From: JANXYW01 sp031400455
Lineage (GTDB): Bacteria; Chloroflexota; Dehalococcoidia; DSTF01; JACRBR01
Reading direction: 5' to 3'
Length of the DNA: 40,883 bases
Assembly: GCA_031400455.1 (NCBI GenBank)
Contig: JANNPX010000007.1
Coordinates: 1 to 40,883 of the forward strand
The translations under genes were made by a program, and so were the position numbers. This document shows positions 32,297 to 39,959 of this stretch, piece by piece. A model generated the notes under the pieces. That model was not told the origin of the DNA, searched no databases, and saw nothing but the letters and a program-made list of their open reading frames with translations. How positions within the stretch are numbered: position 1 is the stretch's first letter; each line of letters opens with the position of its first letter.

Positions 32297-35200
32297 CTAC
32301 TTCTGATCGATCGTCGCCAGCAACGCGCGGCAGTCGCGCATGCCGACGGTATCGCCGAGCGGCTGGAGGAACGCGATCGCCTTCTCGATGTGCTTGCGCG
32401 CTTCGGCGGGCTCCTTGCGCTTGATCAGAAGCTTGGCGAACTCAAACTCGATGCCGAAGCGAGACCCCTCAAGGTCGGGTGGTAGAGTTGCACTCAACTT
32501 CGCGAAGGAATCGTACGCCGTTTGCGACGCCTTCCGAGCTCGACCGAACGCGAAGCCGGGGTTCTTCATGATCGTTCCGAGCTTGCCGCCGGAATTCATT
32601 CCTTCGCCCGTCGCGATGCGCGCATACATCGTTGTGATGCCGATACCAAGTTGCATCTCGAAGCTGAGCGAGCCAAGCGATCGGAACTCGCGATGGACTT
32701 CTTCGATCTGATCCATGCCCGCCGTTAATTCACCTTCAGCGAGGAGCAGAAAACCTTGGTTCGCCCGCAAAAGGCGGGCGAACAGCAGAATGCCCTGCGC
32801 TTCAGCAAGGCGCAGCGATGGCTCGACGATATTCCGAGCCTCTTCATAGCGCCCCGAGTTCGCCAGATAGGCGCTGAGGTTTACCTCTGCGAGCGCTTTG
32901 TACACGGGGTCGGGCGCGGCCTCGCGTGCGCTCACAAACTCCGCGCCGCCCCGGTCGCGATCACCCGTCGACTGGTAGATGATGCCGAGCGCGTAGTGCG
33001 CCAGGGACAGTGCCCGGCGACTACCAGACACACCGGCGAAGTCCAGCAATTCCTTGGCAAGCGCTCGCGACTTGATCAAGTCGCCGACGAGCAGTTGCGT
33101 AATCGAGGCGCCGCAACCCGCCTTCAGCCGGACATATCGGCTGTCACGCTCGTCGCTCAGCTGGCCCAGAAGGTCAAGCGCGCCCTCCGCCGCCTCAACA
33201 CCCTCGCGGTTGCGCCCGATTTGCAGGAGCGCCCAGGTCTTCTGCGTGAGCGCGTACGCGAGAACGCGTGGCGAATCGAAATCCTCACCGATCGCGATCG
33301 CCCGGTCAGCAAACACAACTGCCTCGTCGAATCTCAGCGTCGTATATGAAGCGAAGCAATGCCACACCAGCCACATGCCACGCAGCTCTGGATCGGACAC
33401 GCGCTCAAGCAGGTCGGCGTGCTCCTTCATCAAGCGCGTCGATGAGATCAAATCCGCGGTGTAATAGTGCAGCAGCTCCCACTCGACGATGAGCTCGAGC
33501 AGATCGTGATCGCGCTGAGTTGAAGTCGGGGCCGCCAGCAGGATGTCGTACGCGGCGCGATAGTGCGTTTCCGCTTCGGGCAACGCGTACCGCTCAATCG
33601 CCTTCTTGCCGGCGATGATGAGATACGGCACTGCGCGTGCAGGCGCATCGCTGTTCTGGAAGTGGTACGCGATCGACTCCGCGTACTCCCGCGAGCGGTC
33701 GCCGAGCAGCTTCTCCATCGCCTGCGCGACGCGGCCGTGCAACTCGTGCCGCTTGCTGCGTAGCAAACCGGAGTACGCGACCTCTTGCGTAAGCGCGTGC
33801 TTGAACAGGTACTCGAGATCTGCGTCGACATCGCGCCGCCGAATGAGGTCCGCGGACTCCAGCGCTGCTAGCCCGTCTTCCAACGTACCCTCGCCGCCGC
33901 TCACTTGGCTGAGGATGGTAAAGAGGAACTCGCGCCCGATCACGGAGGCCTCCTGCAAGATGCGTCTGCGCTCCGCGTCCAGCCGGTCGATGCGTGATGC
34001 GATGACGCCGCGAATCGTCGTCGGCACGGACGTCGCGTCGAACTGCCCTGTCAGCGCCCAACCCTCACTGGTGTGCGCGAGCACGTGATTCTCGAGGAGT
34101 CCGTTGACGATCTCTTCGACGAAGAACGGATTGCCGCTCGTGCGCCCTTCGAGGAAGGTCACCAGTTCGTCCGGCACGCTGATTGCGTCGAGGAGGGACT
34201 CGACCAGATCGCGCGTGTCGCGGTCCGAAAGCTCGGTCAGCTTGATCTCGCGGATGCCGCCTTCGTGAAACGCGAACTCCGGCCGGTAATTGACGAGCGT
34301 GAGCACCGAGCCGGACATGCCGCTCGCCAACTGGCGCAGCAGCTCTACGGTCGAGGGGTCCGCCCAGTGCAGATCCTGCAGGCACACCACCAGTGGCCCT
34401 CTACCGGCGAGCGTCTGTACGAGCACGCGCACTGCCTCCAGCAGCCGGCTGCGATAGGCCTCACGGTCGATCGACGAGCCCTGCGACCCCTCGATGTCGT
34501 AGAGCTGGAGCAACGGCGGCAGAACTTCCGACGCGTTCTCGACCAGCGCGCCGATGCGCTCCTCGAGCTTGCTGCGCACCGTCTCCGCGGAATCCGATTC
34601 GTCGATGCCCAGCCGGTTGCTGATGAGATCCGTGATGGCGTAGTAGGGAATGTTCTGCGCGAACGGGTAGGCGCGTCCCTCAAGCCACGTTGCGCCCGAT
34701 GCGATGCGCGTGCGGAACTCTTCGATCAGACGCGTCTTGCCGGATCCGGCCTCGGCCGAAATCGCAACGAACGCGGATTCGCCTTTGCTAGCGCGCTCAA
34801 ATTCGTCGCGCAGCAAGCTCAGCTCGCGGTCGCGGCCAACGAATCGGCCGGAGCGTCGCGCCGGAGTAACGTGGCGCGCGGCGAGTGACAAGACGCGCGC
34901 GACGGCGACTGGCTCGCCCTTCCCTTTCAGGTCGTGCAGTCCGAGGTCTTCCAGTTCAAACGTGTCCTCGATGGCGCGGCGGGTCTGCGGGCCTACGAGG
35001 ATCTGTCCCGTCGTGCCTAGCGCGGACAGCCGCGCCGCGACATTGATCGTGTCGCCGAGGGGGCCGGTCTGCTTGCCGTCGAGCACACTCTCGCTGGTCA
35101 GCACGACGCCGGTGTTCACGCCGGTGTGCATGCCGATCGGCGAGCCGATGCGCGGCTCCACGTCGCGGTTCAGTGCTTCGACGGCCTCGTGCAGTTCAAG

Positions 35201-35659
35201 GGCGGCGCGGACCGCGCGCAACGGATCATCTTCGTGCGCGACGGGGTCGCCGAAAACCGCCATCACCGCATCGCCGAGGAGCTTGGTGACGCGGCCGTCG
35301 TAGCGAGCGACGATCTCGCCTGCGCGCCCCCAGATCTTGTTTACGATGTCACGCACGTCCTCAGGGTCGAGGCGCTCGTTCAACGCCGTGAAGCCGGACA
35401 GATCCGAGAAGAAGACGGTGACCTGGCGGCGCTCCTGGGTCGCGGTGGGAGCGGGCGGCGGTGACGGCATCGCCGTCGGCGTAGCGGCGCCAGCGCGCTC
35501 CGCGGCGTCGAGGAACGTGCGCGCATCGGCGTTCTCGGGATCGAGCGCGAGCACGGCGTTCGCCCGGGCGCGAACCTCGTCCCAGTCGAGGCGAGCCAGC
35601 GCCGACTCGGTCTCGTCGAGGAGGCGGTCAATCTGGCGCTGAATTCGTTCGCTCGGCAT
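32297..35659 (-). CDS. Adenylate/guanylate cyclase-AAA ATPase-TPR signalling protein
   Basis: 1120 residues. A short TPR-like N-terminus (1-60) and Pro-rich linker precede a class III cyclase domain (about 77-250). Metal ligands are Asp86 (FFSDLSGF) and Asp130 (KLLGD), with Lys126 and Asp203 as purine-selecting residues (adenylate type) and Asn206/Arg210 (INVAAR) for the transition state. A STAND/AAA-type ATPase follows with Walker A AEAGSGKT (about 300), then helical TPR repeats to the end (about 680-1120) with ALARLDW-type helices. Such proteins couple nucleotide sensing to cAMP production. All catalytic residues are present. ATG 35659 chosen; the longer frame would cross the nadA promoter. 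Confidence 0.82.
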   Translation of the reverse strand: MPSERIQRQIDRLLDETESALARLDWDEVRARANAVLALDPENADARTFLDAAERAGAATPTAMPSPPPAPTATQERRQVTVFFSDLSGFTALNERLDPEDVRDIVNKIWGRAGEIVARYDGRVTKLLGDAVMAVFGDPVAHEDDPLRAVRAALELHEAVEALNRDVEPRIGSPIGMHTGVNTGVVLTSESVLDGKQTGPLGDTINVAARLSALGTTGQILVGPQTRRAIEDTFELEDLGLHDLKGKGEPVAVARVLSLAARHVTPARRSGRFVGRDRELSLLRDEFERASKGESAFVAISAEAGSGKTRLIEEFRTRIASGATWLEGRAYPFAQNIPYYAITDLISNRLGIDESDSAETVRSKLEERIGALVENASEVLPPLLQLYDIEGSQGSSIDREAYRSRLLEAVRVLVQTLAGRGPLVVCLQDLHWADPSTVELLRQLASGMSGSVLTLVNYRPEFAFHEGGIREIKLTELSDRDTRDLVESLLDAISVPDELVTFLEGRTSGNPFFVEEIVNGLLENHVLAHTSEGWALTGQFDATSVPTTIRGVIASRIDRLDAERRRILQEASVIGREFLFTILSQVSGGEGTLEDGLAALESADLIRRRDVDADLEYLFKHALTQEVAYSGLLRSKRHELHGRVAQAMEKLLGDRSREYAESIAYHFQNSDAPARAVPYLIIAGKKAIERYALPEAETHYRAAYDILLAAPTSTQRDHDLLELIVEWELLHYYTADLISSTRLMKEHADLLERVSDPELRGMWLVWHCFASYTTLRFDEAVVFADRAIAIGEDFDSPRVLAYALTQKTWALLQIGRNREGVEAAEGALDLLGQLSDERDSRYVRLKAGCGASITQLLVGDLIKSRALAKELLDFAGVSGSRRALSLAHYALGIIYQSTGDRDRGGAEFVSAREAAPDPVYKALAEVNLSAYLANSGRYEEARNIVEPSLRLAEAQGILLFARLLRANQGFLLLAEGELTAGMDQIEEVHREFRSLGSLSFEMQLGIGITTMYARIATGEGMNSGGKLGTIMKNPGFAFGRARKASQTAYDSFAKLSATLPPDLEGSRFGIEFEFAKLLIKRKEPAEARKHIEKAIAFLQPLGDTVGMRDCRALLATIDQK

Positions 35660-35754
35660 GGGCCTCCCGCAGACGCTCGTGTCTCCCGGATGATCGTCGA
35701 ACGAAGCTGGCACGTCAATCGCCGGAGCGTTGTCATCGACTCGCCCGAGTCTTC

Positions 35755-35807
35755 GTGTCATGTTGACACCAACTCTGCTCGGTGGTACGTTAGTGTCATA
35801 GTGACAC
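35755..35807 (+). promoter_or_regulatory. nadA promoter with two identical-type operators
   Basis: TTGACA (35763-35768), 17 bases, TACGTT (35786-35791). Palindrome 1, GTGTCA-TGT-TGACAC (35755-35769), covers the -35 box. Palindrome 2, GTGTCA-TAG-TGACAC (35793-35807), covers the expected start point. The arms are identical and the centres are 38 bases apart, a typical repressor layout. Confidence 0.75.
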
Positions 35808-35831
35808 GAAGTCACGGGCAGGAGTTGTGCG

Positions 35832-37037
35832 ATGGCTACACTCACCCTTCCGATTACCGAACGCAAGACTACGGGCGGGATCGCCTGCGAAAGCGACAGC
35901 ATCGCCACGGTGCCGCTGGCCGAGGAGCGCTCGTTCGCATACTGGCAGCAGGACATCCCGGCCGAGTACCTGGCGCTCGCGCCGGACGAGATCCGCGCCC
36001 GGATTGCCGAGGCGCGGCGTAAGCTCGGTACGCGGCTCGTCGTGCTGGGGCATCACTACCAGCGCGAAGACGTCATCGAGTTCGCGGACGTGCGGGGCGA
36101 CAGCTTCAAGCTCGCGCAGTGGGCGGCAGAGCGTCCTGAGGCCGAGTACATCATCTTCTGCGGTGTTCACTTCATGGCGGAGGCCGCCGATATCCTCAGC
36201 GCGCCGCACCAGAAGGTGATCCTGCCGAACCTCGCCGCGGGCTGTTCGATGTCGGACATGGCCGACCCGGACGATGTGTACAGCGCCTGGGCCGAGCTCG
36301 AAGAACTCGGCATCGCGCAGGACACGCTGCCGGTCACGTATATGAACTCCGCCGCGGCGCTCAAGGCGTTCGTCGGCGAGCGCGGCGGGGCGGTCTGCAC
36401 CAGCAGCAACGCCGGCAAGGTGCTGGAGTGGGCGTTCGCGCAGAAGAAGCGCGTGCTGTTCTTCCCGGACCAGCACCTTGGCCGCAACACCGGCTACGCG
36501 ATGGGTGTGCCGCTTGACCAGATGCAGCTCTGGGGTTGGGCGCGCCCGTACGGCTCGATGGGCGGACGCACGCTGCAGGAGCTGCAGGACAGCCGCATCA
36601 TCCTGTGGGCGGGGCACTGCTCCGTACATCAGCGATTCACACCGCAGCAGATCGCTGAATCGCGCGCGAAGTACCCGGATGTAACCGTCATCGTCCACCC
36701 GGAGTGCCGTTGGGAGACGGTGCAGGCGTCGGACCTCAACGGCTCGACGGAGTTCATCGCGAAGACGATCGCGAACGCTCCCGCGGGATCGACGTTCGCT
36801 GTCGGTACGGAGATCAACCTCGTCAGCCGGCTCGCGAAGGAGAACCCGGACAAGACCGTCTTCTGCCTCGACCCGGTGGTCTGCCCCTGCTCGACGATGT
36901 ACCGCGTCCACCCCGCCTACGTCGCGTGGGCCGCGGAAGCCCTCGTCGAAGGCCACGTGATCAATCAGATCATCGTGCCTGCGGACATCGCGTCGAACGC
37001 GAAACTGGCGCTCGACCGGATGCTGGCGATCAAGTAG
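35832..37037 (+). CDS. nadA: Quinolinate synthase NadA
   Basis: 401 residues. NadA condenses iminoaspartate with dihydroxyacetone phosphate to quinolinate for NAD synthesis. Seen: VVLGHHYQREDVIEFAD (substrate His pair, 74-75), IIFCGVHFMAEAA (cluster Cys110), NLAAGCSMSDM, LFFPDQHLGRNT, AGHCSVHQRF, VIVHPECRWE and VCPCSTMYR. The cysteines supply the [4Fe-4S] cluster. CAGGAG precedes ATG 35832. nadB and nadC are not in the window, so this is a single-gene unit with its own operator. It converges with HepT pair B; the 3' ends overlap by 8 bases. Confidence 0.93.
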   Translation: MATLTLPITERKTTGGIACESDSIATVPLAEERSFAYWQQDIPAEYLALAPDEIRARIAEARRKLGTRLVVLGHHYQREDVIEFADVRGDSFKLAQWAAERPEAEYIIFCGVHFMAEAADILSAPHQKVILPNLAAGCSMSDMADPDDVYSAWAELEELGIAQDTLPVTYMNSAAALKAFVGERGGAVCTSSNAGKVLEWAFAQKKRVLFFPDQHLGRNTGYAMGVPLDQMQLWGWARPYGSMGGRTLQELQDSRIILWAGHCSVHQRFTPQQIAESRAKYPDVTVIVHPECRWETVQASDLNGSTEFIAKTIANAPAGSTFAVGTEINLVSRLAKENPDKTVFCLDPVVCPCSTMYRVHPAYVAWAAEALVEGHVINQIIVPADIASNAKLALDRMLAIK

Positions 37038-37392
37038 GCGGCGGTTGATCCGGATCGCGAAGCAGAGGCGCCAGCACTCTGAGCAACTCACCGACGCGTA
37101 TTGTTGCCACGCGCCAAATCGCATCGACTCGGATATTGCTGTACTCGTGCGCGAGAACATGGCGCTGAGCAATGATGGGACGCCAGGCGATCTCGGGATG
37201 TTCCGCGCGGAACCCCGCCGACACTCGATTCGCGGCTTCGCCGATGATCTCGATACAGCGTTCTACGGCGCGTCGCTTCTGCAAGTCGGCGAGGAACGTG
37301 GCGTAGTCGACGCGTTCGACAAGTGCAGCCACTTCCTTAGCGAAGTTGTGCATGTCCCAGAGGTACGCGGCATCGCCTTCCTCAGGCCGCAT
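37030..37392 (-). CDS. hepT: HepT-family toxin (DUF86), pair B
   Basis: 120 residues, HEPN fold. RNase motif RHVLAHEY (Arg77, His82, Tyr84), signature RRAVERCIEIIGEAANR (40-56). Same family as pair A but clearly diverged (for example EVAALVERVDYATFLADL). Start ATG 37392 (MRPEEGDAAYL), overlapping the MntA stop by 11 bases. The stop lies within the end of nadA on the other strand. Confidence 0.83.
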   Translation of the reverse strand: MRPEEGDAAYLWDMHNFAKEVAALVERVDYATFLADLQKRRAVERCIEIIGEAANRVSAGFRAEHPEIAWRPIIAQRHVLAHEYSNIRVDAIWRVATIRVGELLRVLAPLLRDPDQPPPT

Positions 37393-37690
37393 AGACCACG
37401 GTGAGGTCGCGCATGATGGTGCGATATCGAAACGGGTTCGAAACGGTGCCCTTCTCGACCAGGTCAACCGGTCGATGGAAGATCTGCTCTAGTTCGTCTT
37501 GCATCTCAACGTAGTCGTAGAGATCCCACCTTGCGTCGGTCGAGAACGTCGCCATCACGTCGACGTCGCTGTCCGGTGCTAGCTCACCGCGCGCCGCTGA
37601 ACCGAACAGAGCGAGTTCCACGATGTCGTGACGCTTACAGAACGCCGCAATTTCCTTCATGGGAACCGGAAGGGAACTGTCGATAACCAT
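37382..37690 (-). CDS. mntA: MntA-family nucleotidyltransferase antitoxin, pair B
   Basis: 102 residues. LFGSAARGELAPDSDVDVMA gives GSx10DxD with Gly30, Ser31, Asp42 and Asp44. It would AMPylate the HepT partner. ATG 37690 is a full-length start. Compared with pair A the nucleotidyltransferase core is similar but the sequences are too different for a recent duplication. Confidence 0.83.
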   Translation of the reverse strand: MVIDSSLPVPMKEIAAFCKRHDIVELALFGSAARGELAPDSDVDVMATFSTDARWDLYDYVEMQDELEQIFHRPVDLVEKGTVSNPFRYRTIMRDLTVVYAA

Positions 37691-37814
37691 GCGTCTATGA
37701 TACCGAAGGCGGGGAGACCGCGACCCCTTCGTGAAGTCCGCGCAATTGATGTTCCCCGCGTCAAGCCCATTCGGTAGCAGCCCAAAACCGCGTCTGATAC
37801 CATGCCCGAGCCGT

Positions 37815-37892
37815 CGGGGTGTAGCTCAGCCAGGCTAGAGTGCTCGGTTCGGGACCGAGAGGTCGGCAGTTCAAATCTGCCCACCCCGACCA
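37815..37892 (+). tRNA. tRNA-Pro (anticodon CGG)
   Basis: Acceptor stem CGGGGTG (37815-37821) pairs with CACCCCG (37882-37888), discriminator A, and encoded CCA (37890-37892). D arm GTAGCTCAGCC...GGCTAGAG, anticodon stem CTCGG/CCGAG with loop TTCGGGA (CGG anticodon, reads CCG), and T arm with TTCAAAT. The C1-G72 pair is normal for bacterial tRNA-Pro. Confidence 0.92.
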
Positions 37893-37939
37893 CTTCTCCC
37901 CTCATCAAACGTCCAGTCCCAATCAGATACCCTGACGGC

Positions 37940-39127
37940 ATGGACGCTGCCGCACTCAAAGCCCGCGCCATCACCGCGATCGATGCCGCGGCGTCCGAGT
38001 TGATTGCCCTCAGCCACCGAATCCATGCGAACCCGGAGGTGGCGTACCACGAGGTGCAGGCGGCGGCATGGCTTGGCGCCGCGCTGCGCGCGCACGGCTT
38101 CGAGGTCACGCCGGGTGTCGGGGATCTGCCGACGGCATTTCGCGCGGTGGCGGGCAGCGGCCATCCGGCCGTCGCGATTCTCGCCGAATACGACGCTCTG
38201 CCGGGGATCGGCCACGGCTGTGGGCACAATATCATCGCCACGAGCGCGCTCGGCGCCGGCATCGGCGTGCGCGCCGTGATCGGCGAACTGGCGGGGTCCG
38301 TGCAGGTGATCGGGACGCCGGCAGAGGAGGTCTACGGCGGCAAGGTGGCGATGATCCGCGCAGGTGCGTTCGATGGCATCGATGCGGCGATCATGACGCA
38401 TCCGGGTCCGCAGGACGCCATCGCGGCGAAGGCGCTTGCCTGCGCGGAGCTGAGCGTCGAGTATCACGGCCGTGAAGCGCACGCCGCCGCCCAACCGGAA
38501 CGTGGCATCAACGCGCTCGAGGCGATGATCATCGCGTTCAACGGCATCAACGCGCTGCGGCAACACATCCGCGGCACGGCTCGTGTTCACGGCGTCATCA
38601 CGGATGGCGGCGAAGCGCCGAACATCGTGCCGGGCCATAGCGCCGCGAGCTTTCTCGTGCGCGACGATGACGATGCCTACCTCGAGGAGTTGAAGGTGCG
38701 CGTTGCGGACTGCTTTCAGGCGGGCGCCACCGCCACGGGCGCGACCGTCGAGTTGCGATGGAACCCGAACCAATACGCGGCGATGAACAACAACCTGGCG
38801 ATTGGCGCGGCCCATCGAGCCAATCTGGCCGCGGTTGGGCGCGTCATTCCCGACGATGAGGTGCCGCAGCCGCTCGGCAGTACCGATATGGGAAACGTCA
38901 GCAAGATCGTGCCGGGCATCCATCCGGGCATCGCCATCGCGCCGGCGAACGTGAACGGGCACTCGCCGCAGTTCGCCGAATACGCCGCGTCTGCGTCCGG
39001 CGACAAGGCGGTGATCGACGGGGCGAAGGCGCTCGCCATGACGGCGATCGACATCCTGTCGGACGCCGATCTGCGCGAGCGGATGCGGGCCGAGTTCGAG
39101 CGCTCGCGCCAGTCGACGCCGTCGTGA
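37940..39127 (+). CDS. M20-family amidohydrolase/peptidase
   Basis: 395 residues, AbgB/HipO-like M20D. Metal-binding and catalytic motifs: HRIHANPEVAYHE, AEYDALPGIGHGCGHN (Cys94, His96), GTPAEEVYGGK (Glu pair), and THPGPQDA. The dimerisation/lid domain VEYHGREAHAAAQPERGIN is in the middle, and GSTDMGNVSKIVPGIH towards the end. Likely hydrolyses N-acyl amino acids or p-aminobenzoyl-glutamate-like amides; the substrate is unknown. Start ATG 37940, after the tRNA. Its stop overlaps the next GTG (GTGA). Confidence 0.85.
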   Translation: MDAAALKARAITAIDAAASELIALSHRIHANPEVAYHEVQAAAWLGAALRAHGFEVTPGVGDLPTAFRAVAGSGHPAVAILAEYDALPGIGHGCGHNIIATSALGAGIGVRAVIGELAGSVQVIGTPAEEVYGGKVAMIRAGAFDGIDAAIMTHPGPQDAIAAKALACAELSVEYHGREAHAAAQPERGINALEAMIIAFNGINALRQHIRGTARVHGVITDGGEAPNIVPGHSAASFLVRDDDDAYLEELKVRVADCFQAGATATGATVELRWNPNQYAAMNNNLAIGAAHRANLAAVGRVIPDDEVPQPLGSTDMGNVSKIVPGIHPGIAIAPANVNGHSPQFAEYAASASGDKAVIDGAKALAMTAIDILSDADLRERMRAEFERSRQSTPS

Positions 39128-39897
39128 GCATCCTCGACGAGTACGCCGACGCTGAAGCCGCCGCGCTCTACGATCTGGAGTACGACGGCTGGACGGACGA
39201 CCTGCCGCTGTACGAAGCGTTCGCCCGCCGCGGCGAATCGCCGTCGCTCGAGCTGATGGTCGGCACCGGACGCGTCGCGCTGCACCTCGCGCGTGCTGGT
39301 CACCACGTCGTCGCCGTGGATAACGCGCCCGCGATGCTCGCGCGCCTCGAATCGCGGCTCGACGACGACACCCGACCGCTCGTCCGGATCGTCGACGCCG
39401 ATGTGCGGGCGCTCGATCTCGGGGAGAGGTTCGACCTCGTCTACGTCGCGCTGTGCTCGCTGGAGATCCTGCACGGCGCCGACGATCAGCTTGCCGTGCT
39501 GCGCGCTGTGGCGAAGCACCTCGCGCCAGGCGGCGTCTTCGTCACCGAGATCCGCTCGCTGACGGCGATCGATTGGAGCCAGGAGCCTAGCGCGCTCCGT
39601 CACGAGTGGACCCGGTCGGACCCGGTGACGGGCGAGCGCGTCACGAAGCTCCAGTCCGTCAGCTCGGCACGCGCCCGGCAGACCACACTGGACACGCTGA
39701 TCTTCGATCGCCTGGCAGCCGACGGAACCGTCCGGCGCCGCATCCTCGAGGTCGCGCTCCGCGCCTACGGCCGCTTCGAGTTCGAGCTGCTCCTAAACAC
39801 GGCCGGACTGCGCGTCACCAACATCTACGGCGGTCCTGACCTCTCGCCCTACGACGACGCCAGCGATACGCTATTCGTCGTAGCCGAACTGGCGTAG
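39124..39897 (+). CDS. Class I SAM-dependent methyltransferase
   Basis: 257 residues. YDLEYDGWTDDLPLYEAF at the start, then a slightly unusual SAM motif LELMVGTGRVALHLAR (Leu-Met-Val in place of the usual D/E-x-G-C). HHVVAVDNAPAML (acidic motif II) and LAPGGVFVTEIRSL follow. Substrate unknown. The GTG start overlaps the M20 hydrolase stop by four bases (GTGA), so the two are co-translated and may act on one substrate. Confidence 0.75.
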   Translation: MSILDEYADAEAAALYDLEYDGWTDDLPLYEAFARRGESPSLELMVGTGRVALHLARAGHHVVAVDNAPAMLARLESRLDDDTRPLVRIVDADVRALDLGERFDLVYVALCSLEILHGADDQLAVLRAVAKHLAPGGVFVTEIRSLTAIDWSQEPSALRHEWTRSDPVTGERVTKLQSVSSARARQTTLDTLIFDRLAADGTVRRRILEVALRAYGRFEFELLLNTAGLRVTNIYGGPDLSPYDDASDTLFVVAELA

Positions 39898-39924
39898 GCG
39901 ACTGCGGTCGCTACGTTCGAAGCT

Positions 39925-39942
39925 CCCCTTCTCGCGGAGGGG
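39925..39942. repeat. Short CCCCT/AGGGG hairpin
   Basis: CCCCT, eight bases, AGGGG, followed by CCGGGGGTTAGGG in the 62-base spacer before plsX. This CCCC...GGGGCCGGGGGT module is of the dispersed kind seen in many GC-rich genomes and may also serve as a terminator. Confidence 0.4.
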
Positions 39943-39959
39943 CCGGGGGTTAGGGACAC

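Noticed and set aside
35660..35956. Extension of the cyclase gene by about 99 codons
   Set aside because: It would cover the nadA promoter, both operators and the nadA start, and lacks domain similarity.
37802..37939. Upstream extension of the M20 hydrolase frame
   Set aside because: It runs through the tRNA-Pro gene; the ATG at 37940 is the sensible start.
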